Positions 8,766 to 18,032 are shown, counted from the stretch's first letter. The stretch is 64,000 bases of DNA from JADGQN01 sp035315185 (GCA_035315185.1 DATFYE010000063.1:33888-97887), one strand, 5' to 3'. A program made the numbers and translations. Notes: generated by a model from the letters alone, not told the origin.

Positions 8766-9833
8766 TCAGATTTGGAGCAAATCCTTGCGCAGATGCGTGA
8801 GCACCTCGCCACCATTATCTGTTACGAGCACCATATCCTCCATGCGAATGCCACCTAACTCGGGTATATAGATGCCAGGCTCAATAGTAATCACCATATT
8901 CTCTTCGAGTAAGGCTTCTGCCTTGACTGTAATAGCCGGAGCCTCGTGCACTGCTATACCTACCCCATGGCCGGTGCCGTGGCGAAAGAACTCCCCGTAG
9001 CCATGTTCTTCAACCACTCCGCGCACCAGGGTATCGAGATCAACCACCGGCAAGCCTGCCCTCACCGCTTTTATCCCGGTCTTTCTGGCCTCGTCCACCA
9101 CGCCGAAAATGTCTCGCAGTTTCTGGTCTGCCTCGCCGAGGACGATTGTGCAGGTCTCATCGCTTGTGTAACCGCCGGCCTGACACCCAAAATCTATGAT
9201 GACCGTCTCTCCCTCCTTAAGGGCTTTGTCCGTAGGCTTTGCATGAGGCAGAGCCGCCCTAGCACCCGAAGCCACAATCGTCTCAAACGAAGGACCATCC
9301 GCCCCGAGGCTTTTCATAAGGTAGTCCAGCTCAGTGGCTATCTGTTTCTCCGTTGTGCCTGGTGCTATTTTTGCCAACACGTGGGTGAACGCATCTGTAG
9401 CTAGCTGGATGGCCCGGCGGATAGCAAGGATTTCTTCAGGTTCTTTCTGTTTTCTTATTGCTTCAATCTCTGTTCCTGTGGCTACGAATTCCACATTCGG
9501 TGCCGTTTCGCACCATGCTTGATAGGCCTGGTACGTTGTGTTGTAACTGTCAAAACCCAACCTTCTGATACCGTACCGTTCACAGAGATCCGCCAGGTGG
9601 TTTTCCTTTCCCCTGGTTTCAACAATGGTGATACCCTTTGTCACTTCTGCCGCGTAGGTGAGGTACCTGAAGTCCGTGAGAAGCACGATATCGCCTCTTG
9701 TCACGAGAAGGCTTCCTTCAGAGCCCCTGAACCCGGTCAAGTAGAAGATATTGTCCATACCTCTGATGATAATCGCGTCCACGTCCATCTTCTTCAGTAC
9801 ATGGAGGACGCGGTCAATTCGTTTCTCGTTCAT
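8766..9833 (-). CDS. M24 family aminopeptidase (Xaa-Pro type)
   Basis: A 355-residue creatinase/aminopeptidase-fold metallopeptidase. Metal-binding residues of M24 proteins are visible in order: VIIDFGC..GGYTSDETCT (two Asp), HGTGHGVGIAVHE (His), ITIEPGIYIP (Glu) and GIRMEDMVLVT (Glu). The N-terminal domain FYLTGFRGSEG is the usual creatinase N domain. ATG 9833 was chosen because the frame upstream encodes family-unlike sequence that overlaps the neighbouring TPR gene. It is often found next to efp, as here. Confidence 0.93.
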   Translation of the reverse strand: MNEKRIDRVLHVLKKMDVDAIIIRGMDNIFYLTGFRGSEGSLLVTRGDIVLLTDFRYLTYAAEVTKGITIVETRGKENHLADLCERYGIRRLGFDSYNTTYQAYQAWCETAPNVEFVATGTEIEAIRKQKEPEEILAIRRAIQLATDAFTHVLAKIAPGTTEKQIATELDYLMKSLGADGPSFETIVASGARAALPHAKPTDKALKEGETVIIDFGCQAGGYTSDETCTIVLGEADQKLRDIFGVVDEARKTGIKAVRAGLPVVDLDTLVRGVVEEHGYGEFFRHGTGHGVGIAVHEAPAITVKAEALLEENMVITIEPGIYIPELGGIRMEDMVLVTDNGGEVLTHLRKDLLQI

Positions 9834-10050
9834 CTCTTTGCTCTTCCAGCCTCTTGAGTATTTGGGTGAGGAGCCGAAGCCGTTTCCGGTCCGGAGTATC
9901 CTGTTCGAGAAGGGACACTCTTCCCTTATACAGGGTGTTTGCCTTGTCTCTGGAAAGGAGCCTCTCGTAGACTTCCTTAGCCTTGTCGAGGTGACCTTGT
10001 CGGATGTAGATTTCCGCAAGGGTGGAGGTTAAGATTTTTAGTTTCTCCAT
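9814..10050 (-). CDS. Small tetratricopeptide-repeat protein
   Basis: A 78-residue protein with one recognisable TPR motif near residues 9-42 (LAEIYIRQGHLDKAKEVYERLLSRD.AN) and a basic C-terminal helix. It probably binds another protein; no more specific role can be read. It overlaps the start of the M24 peptidase gene by 20 bp and is the first gene of the downstream minus-strand operon. The Shine-Dalgarno sequence is weak. Confidence 0.6.
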   Translation of the reverse strand: MEKLKILTSTLAEIYIRQGHLDKAKEVYERLLSRDKANTLYKGRVSLLEQDTPDRKRLRLLTQILKRLEEQRDERETN

Positions 10051-10140
10051 AGGTGATAGTTAACGGGTTTGGACCTCAAAAAAATGGTAGTAAACGCCAG
10101 CGGAGGCACCTTGCCGTGAAGTAGTATAGCACAAAAAATA

Positions 10141-10169
10141 TTGACTATATAGGGGACGCGGTATATAAA
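10141..10169 (+). promoter_or_regulatory. Promoter of universal stress protein gene
   Basis: TTGACT at 10141-10146 and TATAAA at 10164-10169 are separated by 17 bp, a good sigma-70-type match. It leads into the stress protein gene starting at 10200. Confidence 0.6.
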
Positions 10170-10199
10170 AACCATACCGAAAGAAAAAAGGGGTGTACT

Positions 10200-10649
10200 A
10201 TGTTCCAGAAAATTCTTGTTCCGCTGGATTTCTCAGAGTATACGGACGAGATTATGAACGTTGCTGCGCAAATAGCGCAAAAATTCGGTTCGACGATTCA
10301 TCTGCTCCATGTGATTCCGAATATGGACTACTTCACCCCCTATGAATCATTTCTGTCAGCGGGAAGCCTGATTAACATCCAGAGAGAGATCGAGCGTGAG
10401 GTGGGAAAGGACATGGAGGCAGTGGCTAAAAAAATAAAGGATATTACTGTTACAAAGGCAATACACACCGGAATAGCCGTCCTGGAAATCGTAGATTACG
10501 TGCGGGCAGAAAAGATCGACCTCGTGGTGATGGGTACTCACGGCAGAGGCGGACTCGAACATATCCTGATCGGGAGTGTTGCTGAGAAGGTGGTGCGGAA
10601 ATCGCCGTGTCCGGTTCTCACCATCCGACCTGCGGCAAAACAGTTGTAA
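10200..10649 (+). CDS. Universal stress protein UspA family
   Basis: A 149-residue single-domain Usp protein. It begins MFQKILVPLDFSEYTDE and carries the ATP-binding G-2X-G-9X-G(S/T) type motif MGTHGRGGLEHILIGSVAEKVVRKSPCPVLTIR. It probably senses or responds to energy or redox stress, as the family does; the exact role is unknown. It is monocistronic with its own promoter and an AAGGGG ribosome-binding site. A pair of inverted heptamer arrays follows. Confidence 0.92.
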   Translation: MFQKILVPLDFSEYTDEIMNVAAQIAQKFGSTIHLLHVIPNMDYFTPYESFLSAGSLINIQREIEREVGKDMEAVAKKIKDITVTKAIHTGIAVLEIVDYVRAEKIDLVVMGTHGRGGLEHILIGSVAEKVVRKSPCPVLTIRPAAKQL

Positions 10650-10653
10650 GTAC

Positions 10654-10825
10654 AGGGTCAAGGGTCATGGGGCAAGGGTCACGAATGACCAAAGTACAAA
10701 CGGCCGATTTGTGGCAGCTTTTCTGGCGCGAATAGAACTTAATCCAATAGCTATTGATTGCACGACCAAAGCAGATCAGAATCTTGATGCCCTACCTTGA
10801 CCCATGCCCCGTGACCCTTGACCCT
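10654..10825. repeat. Paired inverted heptamer arrays (TGACCC family)
   Basis: Positions 10654-10681 are four 7-mers (AGGGTCA, AGGGTCA, TGGGGCA, AGGGTCA). Positions 10798-10825 are the inverted counterpart (TGACCCA, TGCCCCG, TGACCCT, TGACCCT), matching 26 of 28 bases. The 116 bp between the arms carry no recognisable gene. Confidence 0.75.
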
Positions 10826-10840
10826 CTGGCGGCCAAGCCG

Positions 10841-11308
10841 TCAGATATAATACATCAGATGTTTATCTATAACGCGCTCGATACCCTTTCGTTGAGCCTG
10901 TTTGCAAAGATCCTGCAGGGTGACTGAGTCGAAGTATTCCATGAGTCTCCCCGATGCCTCTTGCCAGACGTCTCTGGCCACACAATGTACAGCTCTATCG
11001 CAACTTTTCTTGGCAGTCTTGTCGTGGCTCAGACAGAACACGAGATCCAAGGTACCCTCGGTGGCCCTGATAATATCACCGATCTTTATTTCCTCAGGGG
11101 TCCGAGCGAGGTAATACCCTCCTGACGGCCCCCTTATGCTTTTGACAATGCCAGCCCTTTTCAGCTTCTGGAAAATCTGCTCGATGTATCTCGGAGAAAT
11201 GCCCTGCCTGGCGGAGATATCCTTAACCTGGGTAGAAAGACCCCCTGAATGATAGGCAATGTCGAAAAGAGCCCGTAAGCCATACCTGCTTTGAGTCGAT
11301 ATCTTCAT
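10841..11308 (-). CDS. Rrf2 family transcriptional regulator
   Basis: A 155-residue Rrf2/IscR-type regulator. The N-terminal winged helix (MKISTQSRYGLRALFDIAYHSGG..ISARQGISPRYIEQIFQKLKRAGIVKSIRGPSGGYYLA) is followed by a segment with three cysteines (FC..8-10 residues..C..5 residues..C) that could hold an Fe-S cluster. It probably senses Fe-S or redox status. A palindrome abuts its own start codon, so it is probably autoregulated, and the mRNA should be almost leaderless. It is not adjacent to isc or suf genes, so its regulon is unknown. Confidence 0.92.
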   Translation of the reverse strand: MKISTQSRYGLRALFDIAYHSGGLSTQVKDISARQGISPRYIEQIFQKLKRAGIVKSIRGPSGGYYLARTPEEIKIGDIIRATEGTLDLVFCLSHDKTAKKSCDRAVHCVARDVWQEASGRLMEYFDSVTLQDLCKQAQRKGIERVIDKHLMYYI

Positions 11309-11345
11309 GGTGCAATAGAATACATTGCACCACTATTTCTGTCAA
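11309..11345 (-). promoter_or_regulatory. Promoter and palindromic operator of rrf2 gene
   Basis: On the minus strand TTGACA (11345-11340) and TATTCT (11322-11317) are 17 bp apart. The -10 lies in the centre of a perfect palindrome, GGTGCAAT-7 bp-ATTGCACC (11309-11331), which ends one base before the ATG. Transcription should start only a few bases from the ATG, and no Shine-Dalgarno sequence is present. Confidence 0.75.
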
Positions 11346-11360
11346 GAATAGAGGACGTAC

Positions 11361-12692
11361 TTATCCCGCTTGAGCAAGATACTCAGCGAGCTCCCGAACA
11401 TTTCTCGTGTGTAAGAGCTCGATCCCAGTCGATTTGTCCAGACCTCTGGGGCAAAGCACTTTCTTGATCTTGAGCCTCTCACACTCTCTCACTCGCAGCT
11501 CCATATTCACTACCCTTCTCACTTCTCCCGTCAGGCCGACCTCTCCGAAAAATGCAGCATCCTGCCAGCTCAGGTTCTTATAGCTTGAAAGAATGGCTGC
11601 TGCGACTGCCAGGTCGATGCCGGGCTCGTTTACCTTTATCCCGCCCGTTACGTTCACATACACGTCTCGATCGGAGAACGGGAGACCGAGGGTTTTTTCC
11701 ATCACCGCTACGAGGATGAATAACCTGTTTACATCGTAGCCGACTGAGAGTTTTTTTGGGATAGGGAAGACTGTTTTTGGGGTCAGGGCTTGAACTTCGA
11801 TAAGTAAGGGCCTTGAGCCGGTGATGTAAGGAAAAAGAGTCGTGCCCGAGCTTGCTCCTTCCCTTTCTGACATGAAGAAGAGGGAAGGCTCAGCGCTTAC
11901 CAAGCCCTCTCGAGTCATCTGGAAAAGACCTATCTCGTCAACCGGGCCGTACCTGTTCTTTATCGCGCGGAGCATTCTGTAAGGGAGCATTTTATCACCC
12001 TCGAAGTAAAGGACAGTATCGACCATGTGCTCAAGTATCTTGGGGCCTGCGATCGCTCCCTCTTTGGTGACATGACCCACAAAGATGTGGGTTGCCTCCC
12101 TGCTCTTCAATTCTCTGATAAGCCTGGAAGAGACGTCCCGTATCTGGCTCATGCTCCCCGGCAGGAATGGCAGCTTTGCATTGTAAATAGACTGGATCGA
12201 GTCGATGATAACGAGAGCGTATGCCTTTTCCTGGACCGCATCCATAATATCGCCGAGGCTGCTTGTAACCAGTATTGAAAAGGGTCCGGAGAGGCCCAGC
12301 CTTTTTTTTCTACCCGCCAGTTGCCTGAGTGACTCCTCGCCTGACACGTAGAGCACTTCAAAACCCTTCTCGACCATACGCGCGGCGATCTCGAAACACA
12401 AGGTGGTCTTTCCGATTCCGGGGTCACCGCCGAGCAGTATGGATGAGCCTTTGGTAAGGCCGCCTCCCAAAACCCGATCCATTTCTTCCATTTCCAGAAG
12501 CAAACGTTCCTCTTCGACTTCCTCATCGCGGATGGTAACGGCGAACTTCCTGTCTTGCCTTTTTTCACCTTCCTGCTCCAGCTTTATTTCCCTGATTGTG
12601 TCCCAGGCGGCGCACCTCGGACATTTTCCCATCCACTTGAATGTCTCGTAGCCGCACGCCTCGCAAATGAAGGTCTGTTTGATCTTAGCCAT
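11361..12692 (-). CDS. radA: DNA repair protein RadA (Sms)
   Basis: A 443-residue RadA, which drives branch migration in recombination. It has the N-terminal zinc finger (CEACGYETFKWMGKCPRC), Walker A (GGDPGIGKTT), the KNRYGP RadA-specific motif and a C-terminal Lon-protease-like domain (GGIKVNEPGIDLAVAAAILSS). Length is typical. The start overlaps the end of the TIM-barrel gene upstream by 8 bp. Confidence 0.97.
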   Translation of the reverse strand: MAKIKQTFICEACGYETFKWMGKCPRCAAWDTIREIKLEQEGEKRQDRKFAVTIRDEEVEEERLLLEMEEMDRVLGGGLTKGSSILLGGDPGIGKTTLCFEIAARMVEKGFEVLYVSGEESLRQLAGRKKRLGLSGPFSILVTSSLGDIMDAVQEKAYALVIIDSIQSIYNAKLPFLPGSMSQIRDVSSRLIRELKSREATHIFVGHVTKEGAIAGPKILEHMVDTVLYFEGDKMLPYRMLRAIKNRYGPVDEIGLFQMTREGLVSAEPSLFFMSEREGASSGTTLFPYITGSRPLLIEVQALTPKTVFPIPKKLSVGYDVNRLFILVAVMEKTLGLPFSDRDVYVNVTGGIKVNEPGIDLAVAAAILSSYKNLSWQDAAFFGEVGLTGEVRRVVNMELRVRECERLKIKKVLCPRGLDKSTGIELLHTRNVRELAEYLAQAG

Positions 12693-13485
12693 ATTCCTCC
12701 TCGCCCAGGTGCATCTTCATGAATGAGGCAGCGTACCGCATGGTCCTGGCCAGCCATTCTTTAGTGACCGGGAATTCCCTGGGTGCGACCTCCAGCGTGA
12801 CCATTTCATCGTACCCGACCCTCCGCATGGTGTTGAGAAGCTGCGCGATCGGTAATGCTCCGGTTCCGAGGAACAGGTGGCTCTCTGCGGCCGTCGCATC
12901 GCTCAGGTGAACGTTTTTGAGCCGTGCTGTTTTGTGAAAGCTAAGAAACGATACTACAGCGTCGCGGTCGAAGGTCGCAACGTGGGTTGTGTCAAACGTA
13001 AAGTAGAGGTTTCTTTTGATGCCGAACTCCAGGAGGTCCTTGTAATCGTTCAGTAGATAAGGGGCCAGCTTCAGCCGCTTTCCGATGAGGGGCATGTTTT
13101 CTATGGCCAACAGCACATTCTCACAGTTAAGCTCTTTTTGAAAATCGTGTATCTTTCTGAACCATCGGTAGAACCTTATTTCGTGATGAAACCATGAAGG
13201 CGGATGAAAGTTGACGAGACCTATTCCAAGCTCTCTGGCTGTCCGGACGCTACGGGTCAAGGCTTCCACATGGGCTCCCCACGTCGCCAGCCTGGTATAA
13301 GGCGCATGCATAGAATAAGCTGGCAGGATGTCCAAAGCTTCCACGAGAGTGTCCATGAAGCGAGGTTCATCGAGCGACCTGTTTATGACAAGATCGCAGC
13401 CATCAAAGCCTGCCTCCTTGGCGAGCCGAAAGACCTCTTTAAGAGGATACTGGTAAAGAGTTCCGCTCGAGAAAAGAATCTTCAT
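12685..13485 (-). CDS. Sugar phosphate isomerase/epimerase-like TIM-barrel protein
   Basis: A 266-residue AP-endonuclease-2/xylose-isomerase-like barrel. Candidate metal ligands are the YSMHAPY, NFHPPSW, LAIENMP, TFDTTHVATF and LKNVHLSD segments (His, Glu and Asp at strand ends). Substrate is unknown; members include sugar isomerases and endonuclease IV. It overlaps radA downstream and the M24 peptidase gene upstream, so all three are probably co-transcribed. Confidence 0.75.
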   Translation of the reverse strand: MKILFSSGTLYQYPLKEVFRLAKEAGFDGCDLVINRSLDEPRFMDTLVEALDILPAYSMHAPYTRLATWGAHVEALTRSVRTARELGIGLVNFHPPSWFHHEIRFYRWFRKIHDFQKELNCENVLLAIENMPLIGKRLKLAPYLLNDYKDLLEFGIKRNLYFTFDTTHVATFDRDAVVSFLSFHKTARLKNVHLSDATAAESHLFLGTGALPIAQLLNTMRRVGYDEMVTLEVAPREFPVTKEWLARTMRYAASFMKMHLGEEEYG

Positions 13486-14666
13486 ACAATGGTGATCTGT
13501 TCATCTCTGTTCGTCAGTATCCGGTAGCCGGCAGGTTCCAGAAGCACGGTGTTCTCAATGCCGCACGCACCTTTTTTGGGAAAGACCATTTTTGGCTCAA
13601 TCGCGAAGGTCATACCAGGTTCCAGGGGATAGTCATGGGTCTTTGCAATGAAGGGAAGCTCAGCAAGTTCCAAGCCGATGCCGTGCGCAAGAAAGTTTAC
13701 CTTGTGAAGGCCGTAGCCGAGATAGTTCTCACCGAATCCCGCATCTTCCGCAAGCTGCTTTGAATACTTGAACAGGTCTGCTGTGCGCATGCCCTCCAGA
13801 GCCCTGTCCAGGACCCTGTACTGGATATCCCGGCAGACATTGTAGGCCTTCACAAAGGGCTCCGGCATATGACCGATGGCGTACATTCGTGTCTGGTCCA
13901 CGTGGTAACCGTGGTAACAGATGCCGAAGTCAACGAGGATAGGCTCGCCCCGCTTCATCTTCTTCATACTTGCTCCCACAGGAAAAGCAGGAGAGAGACC
14001 CAGCCCTCCCATGGGAGAGTCGGACTGGCTCACAATGCTGCCCGTACGGCCGCTGAGGATGTGCCACGTATACGCCTCGTAGTTGAGCGACCTGACCCTG
14101 AGTAGTCCTTCGTGGCCGAGGGCCTTCGCAAGATTCTCCAGCATCCCTCCCAGCTCTATTTCGCGCAAGCCTTCCCTGAGGAAGTTTGGTACTGCATCAT
14201 AGACCTGGTTACTAATGGCAGATGCACGCTCCAGGATGCTGATCTCGAAAGGTGATTTGTACTGTCGCAAGTGCTGAGTCAGCGGGGAGACATCGACGAT
14301 TGTTACGTCGCCGAGGATCTCCCTGAACTTCATGGCCATTGCATACGGAATCACGTCGAGCTGCATCCCCACCCGTTTCAGGGGACCAAGGAAGGGCTTG
14401 ATATCTTTGAAGGTCTTGATAGGAACGATCTCCTCTAAGGGAGACTCGCGTCGAGCCCTCTGCAACTCGCGTCGCACAAAGAGGATTGGTTTTCCCTCGG
14501 GGCGCACGTAGAGAAAGGCATCCTGCATTGTCCCCGATAGGTAGAAATAGTCAATCTTGTAATGGAAAAAGGCCCCGTCGAGCGAGGCCTTTTCCACCAG
14601 AGGTTTCAGCCGCTCCAGCCTCGACTGGATCTCGGCTTTGGGCGTGTGGCGTATCCGGTGCTTCAT
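13482..14666 (-). CDS. M24 family metallopeptidase (Xaa-Pro dipeptidase-like)
   Basis: A 394-residue creatinase-fold protein. Metal-site motifs are ILVDFGICYHGYHVDQTR (two Asp), LAHGIGLELAE (His), FAIEPK (Glu) and CGIENTVLL (Glu). It is distinct from the efp-linked M24 protein at 8766-9833 and longer at the N-terminal domain. It may be a peptidase or an amidinohydrolase; the substrate is not readable. It starts 16 bp after the crotonase gene and overlaps the TIM-barrel gene by 4 bp. Confidence 0.85.
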   Translation of the reverse strand: MKHRIRHTPKAEIQSRLERLKPLVEKASLDGAFFHYKIDYFYLSGTMQDAFLYVRPEGKPILFVRRELQRARRESPLEEIVPIKTFKDIKPFLGPLKRVGMQLDVIPYAMAMKFREILGDVTIVDVSPLTQHLRQYKSPFEISILERASAISNQVYDAVPNFLREGLREIELGGMLENLAKALGHEGLLRVRSLNYEAYTWHILSGRTGSIVSQSDSPMGGLGLSPAFPVGASMKKMKRGEPILVDFGICYHGYHVDQTRMYAIGHMPEPFVKAYNVCRDIQYRVLDRALEGMRTADLFKYSKQLAEDAGFGENYLGYGLHKVNFLAHGIGLELAELPFIAKTHDYPLEPGMTFAIEPKMVFPKKGACGIENTVLLEPAGYRILTNRDEQITIV

Positions 14667-14682
14667 CCTGCCTTATTTGTCC

Positions 14683-15453
14683 TTACTTGTCCTTCCAGAC
14701 CGCTTTCCTTTTCTGCATGAAAGCGGTTATACCTTCTTTGGCATCCTCTGCCTTCATGCATCCCTCGAGGTAGAGTACTTCTGCGGAACGGAGGCTATCG
14801 GGGAAATTGACACCGAGGCTCGCTCTGATGGCACGCTTGCTCCAGATCAGTATCGGCCGGCTCTTGTTGAGTATGTCGGCAAGAAATTTGTCCACATCCT
14901 CTCTGAAGGTCGCTACGGGAAAGACCGCGTTGACCAGCCCTATTTCCTTGGCCTCCTGTGCGCCGATCATCTTCCCGGTAAAGAGCAGCTCGTAAGTCTT
15001 CTTGAGACCGACGATCTTGTTGAACCAGGCAGCGGCGACCGGTGGAAAGACCCCGACGGCGATCTCCGGCTGGCCGAGCCGCGATCTGTCTGAGGCCAGC
15101 ACGATGTCACAGAAACTTGTGAGCTCACAGCCACCGCCCAACGAGACGCCGTTTACCAGCCCGACGATAGGGATATCGATCTCATACATGAGCCTGAACA
15201 TTTGATGGAAAGTCTTGATCATCTCTTCCACCTTGTCTTCGGTGTGATCCGCTACGTCGACGCCGCTGGAAAAGGCTTTCTCTCCTGCGTGGTCAAAGAC
15301 GAGGAGCTTAACGGTCTGATCCTTTCCCACGTCAACGAGCGCCTCGTTGATCTCCTTCAGCATGGGGATCGTGATCCAGTTAAGCGGTGGTACGTTAAGT
15401 GTGATACGGGCAACTTTCTCTTTCTTTTCGTAATTGATCAGTTGGTAAGCCAT
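14683..15453 (-). CDS. Enoyl-CoA hydratase family, diene-CoA hydratase-like
   Basis: A 256-residue crotonase. It has the oxyanion-hole segments FSSGVDVADHT and VNGVSLGGGCELTSFCDIVLAS and the GQPEIAVGVFPPVAA motif. The N-terminal PPLNWITIPML and the HTEDKVEEMIKTFH insert recall, from memory, cyclohexa-1,5-diene-1-carbonyl-CoA hydratases of anaerobic benzoyl-CoA degradation, but this assignment is uncertain. A divergent locus about 2.7 kb away encodes a 3-hydroxyacyl-CoA dehydrogenase, which would suit a beta-oxidation-like route. A palindromic repeat element begins 19 bp upstream of the ATG. Confidence 0.85.
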   Translation of the reverse strand: MAYQLINYEKKEKVARITLNVPPLNWITIPMLKEINEALVDVGKDQTVKLLVFDHAGEKAFSSGVDVADHTEDKVEEMIKTFHQMFRLMYEIDIPIVGLVNGVSLGGGCELTSFCDIVLASDRSRLGQPEIAVGVFPPVAAAWFNKIVGLKKTYELLFTGKMIGAQEAKEIGLVNAVFPVATFREDVDKFLADILNKSRPILIWSKRAIRASLGVNFPDSLRSAEVLYLEGCMKAEDAKEGITAFMQKRKAVWKDK

Positions 15454-15472
15454 ATCATCCCTCCTTTAAGTT

Positions 15473-15598
15473 ATACCGATTCGCCTTCAAGTGTATACCT
15501 TCGTTGTCGCTGCGTCGCTCTCCTCGACGTACTTCTGAGTACGCCTGCGTCGGCTCCTCGCTGTCGCCTCGGTCTCCAACCTGAATGCAAATCGGTAT
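15473..15598. repeat. Palindromic intergenic element, copy 1
   Basis: A 126-bp element with terminal arms ATACCGATT and AATCGGTAT, which are exact reverse complements, and a palindromic centre with GTACT and AGTAC. The interior (CGTTGTCGCTGCGTCGC, CTCCTCGACGTAC, GCGTCGGCTCCTCGCTG) is shared with the copies at 20914, 24003 and 37845. Confidence 0.85.
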
Positions 15599-15829
15599 TA
15601 GAGGCTATCAGCTTTTCAGCGACCAATAGGCGTGTTACTCTCATTTACCACATTTTCTCTCGCAAAGCTACAACAGCGTTGCATCGGGCTGAAGCCTTCC
15701 GTGAGGAAGTTTTGCTGTTTACTTGGTGAAGGTCGACAGTTCCTTGCCGGCTGCAGCGATAGGTTTATGTTCGTGGTGATGTGACAGGCCGGGGCCGCGA
15801 GGCCCCAGCCTGTTCTGTTATAGAGGATG
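15599..15829. other. Intergenic region with strong hairpin
   Basis: No gene is supported. Positions 15785-15812 form a very stable stem (CAGGCCGGGGCC, loop GCGA, GGCCCCAGCCTG) 18 bp beyond the stop of the minus-strand Mo-oxidoreductase gene. It lacks a U-tract on the minus strand, so it may act as an mRNA 3'-end protector rather than an intrinsic terminator. Confidence 0.5.
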
Positions 15830-17890
15830 TTAGGCTGCTTTCGCTATCCTGCAGAGTAAGGCCTTCATTTCCGTATAGCCTGTCACGGGGTCGCGCGGTT
15901 CGAGTTCGGTCAACATGTTTGCATTTGCCTTTGCCCACCCGTGGGGGATGCTCAATACGCCGCGAACCAGCGCCTCCGTAGTCTTCGCCTTCATGGCAAT
16001 CTTACCCTTCGTGGTCTCTATACTCATCATATCACCGTCGGCAACGCCGTACTTGGCCGCTGTCTCCGGATGAATCTCCGCGAGAGGCTCAGGCGCGGTG
16101 TTTTCCACATAGGGTACGCCCCTCATCTGAGTATGGGTATACTCGGGAATCCTTGCACCGGTCGTGAGAATCACCGGGTACTTCTTGTAAATTTCCGGCG
16201 AGCTTATCGGGCTCTTGCTCGGCTCCACAGGCCGCGGCAAGGGGTCGTAACCGTTCTCAGCCAATGTCTGAGAATAGAGCTCTATTTTGCCGGAAGGTGT
16301 GTAGTATCGTTTTGGATGCTCATATTTGAGCTCGGCATAATAGGCCCCTTCCGGATGGTCCTTGGTCAACTGCTCCCTGTTCAAACCGCTCGGCTTCAGG
16401 AAGAAGTCTATGATCTCCTCTTCGGTACTCCAGGGGAAGAATTGCCCGTAACCCATCCTCCTGCCTATCTCTGTCCAGATTTTCCAGTCGGGCCAGCTCT
16501 CGCCGATCGGCTCTATCACCTTCTTACGGACCATTGCGTAGGGGATGCAGTTTGTCACGCCGTACACATAGCCGACGCCGCCCTTCTCAAGGAACGAGCA
16601 GGCGGGCAGCACGATATCGGCAAGCTCAGCAGTTTCGGTCATAAACAACTCTGATACGACAACAAAATCGAGGGCCCTAATGGCCTCTTTGATGCGCTCT
16701 GAATCGGGCAGAGTAACCGCAGGATTGCCGCCGGTGCAGATCAGGCCCTTGATCGGATATGGTTTGCCTTTCAATACTGCGTCGGCAAAGAGCATCTGCT
16801 GACCGTAAGGGGATGTCCTGCCCCAGAACCGGCGGAAAAGCGGATGCTCATCGGTGCCGATAGGATCGCTGATCTCGGTAACCCTCATGTCTCCGAGGCG
16901 GATAAAGGGGATATTCACCCATCCGCCGGGGATGTCCATATTGCCTGTTATGGCCTGCATGATGGCCTGCACACGGTTGCCCTGGAATCCGTTTACGTGC
17001 TGGTCTATCGAGCATGTGCCGGGGACGATCGAAGCCGGTTTGACCGTGCCAAACAGACGGGCTATTCTCCTTATGTCCTCGGCGGACACCCACGTGATCT
17101 CAGACATCTTCTCGGGTGTGTACTGCTTGACATGCTCCGCCAGCTTGTCGAAACCGATGCAGTTCTTCTCGACAAACTCCTTGTCATAAAGGTTCTCTCC
17201 TATGATCACGTTGAGCATGCCGAGGCAGAGGGCAGTATCTGTGCCCGGTCTGATCTGGATATGAATGCCCCTCTCCGCCATGGGGATCTTTTTCGGATCA
17301 ACGATTATGACGTGCTTAAGCGTTCCGGCGTCCATGGCCTTATACATTTTGCGGCCCACGGTGATCCTTGAGTTGTCCATGTTCTGGCCGAAGATGATGG
17401 CGCACTTGGCATTCCAGGGCTCCTCTATCGGGTACCCTCCGAACGTCATCTGGCGCGCCATGATGCGTGAGCGGAAACAGTTGCCTTCCACGGACAAGAG
17501 GTTAGGAGTCCCGTAGACTCCCCGAAACCTCTGTGCGTACGCTGCCAGTTCGATATTTTCCGTTCCCAGCGAGCCGGTATAGACAGCGAGCGCCTTGGCG
17601 CCGTATTTATCCTTTATCTCCTGAAATTTTTGAGCTATCGTGTCCAGCGCAGTATCCCAGGATATGCGTTCCCACCCGCCGTCGGTCTTTTTCCGCATCG
17701 GGTAGGTAAGCCTGTCCTTTGAATATACCCACTGGGGCAGGGCCGCGCCCCTGGGGCACAATTCCCCTAAGCTGATGGGGTGCTCTTTCATACCCTCCAC
17801 TTTTACGAGCTTACCGTCCTCAACATATGCGTTTATGCCGCAACTGTTGATACACATTATGCAATCGGATTTAATTATTTGTTGAGCCAT
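15830..17890 (-). CDS. Mo/W-bisMGD oxidoreductase (DMSO reductase superfamily)
   Basis: A 686-residue catalytic protein. Cys10, Cys13, Cys17 and Cys45 form the N-terminal [4Fe-4S] motif. Cys138 (in EGNCFRSR) lies where the Mo or W ligand is expected. The middle and C-terminal MGD-binding segments (GGNPAVTLPD, LTTGARIPEYTHTQ, SIPHGWAKANANMLTE) are present. There is no Tat signal, so it is probably cytoplasmic. No small Fe-S or membrane subunit is adjacent. The substrate is unknown; the family includes formate dehydrogenases, acetylene hydratase and polysulfide reductases. FdhD is encoded 1.3 kb away. Confidence 0.88.
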   Translation of the reverse strand: MAQQIIKSDCIMCINSCGINAYVEDGKLVKVEGMKEHPISLGELCPRGAALPQWVYSKDRLTYPMRKKTDGGWERISWDTALDTIAQKFQEIKDKYGAKALAVYTGSLGTENIELAAYAQRFRGVYGTPNLLSVEGNCFRSRIMARQMTFGGYPIEEPWNAKCAIIFGQNMDNSRITVGRKMYKAMDAGTLKHVIIVDPKKIPMAERGIHIQIRPGTDTALCLGMLNVIIGENLYDKEFVEKNCIGFDKLAEHVKQYTPEKMSEITWVSAEDIRRIARLFGTVKPASIVPGTCSIDQHVNGFQGNRVQAIMQAITGNMDIPGGWVNIPFIRLGDMRVTEISDPIGTDEHPLFRRFWGRTSPYGQQMLFADAVLKGKPYPIKGLICTGGNPAVTLPDSERIKEAIRALDFVVVSELFMTETAELADIVLPACSFLEKGGVGYVYGVTNCIPYAMVRKKVIEPIGESWPDWKIWTEIGRRMGYGQFFPWSTEEEIIDFFLKPSGLNREQLTKDHPEGAYYAELKYEHPKRYYTPSGKIELYSQTLAENGYDPLPRPVEPSKSPISSPEIYKKYPVILTTGARIPEYTHTQMRGVPYVENTAPEPLAEIHPETAAKYGVADGDMMSIETTKGKIAMKAKTTEALVRGVLSIPHGWAKANANMLTELEPRDPVTGYTEMKALLCRIAKAA

Positions 17891-18032
17891 ACCTTTGATC
17901 CTCCTTACTCAAGATTGACAAGACTAACATATGCCTTCCCCGTCTTCAAGACCGGCTCCGGCAATGGTTTCCCTTTTCTCAGTTATCCTTGTCTGCGGTT
18001 TTGGTGGTCCCTTTATTTTTACCCATTTTCCC

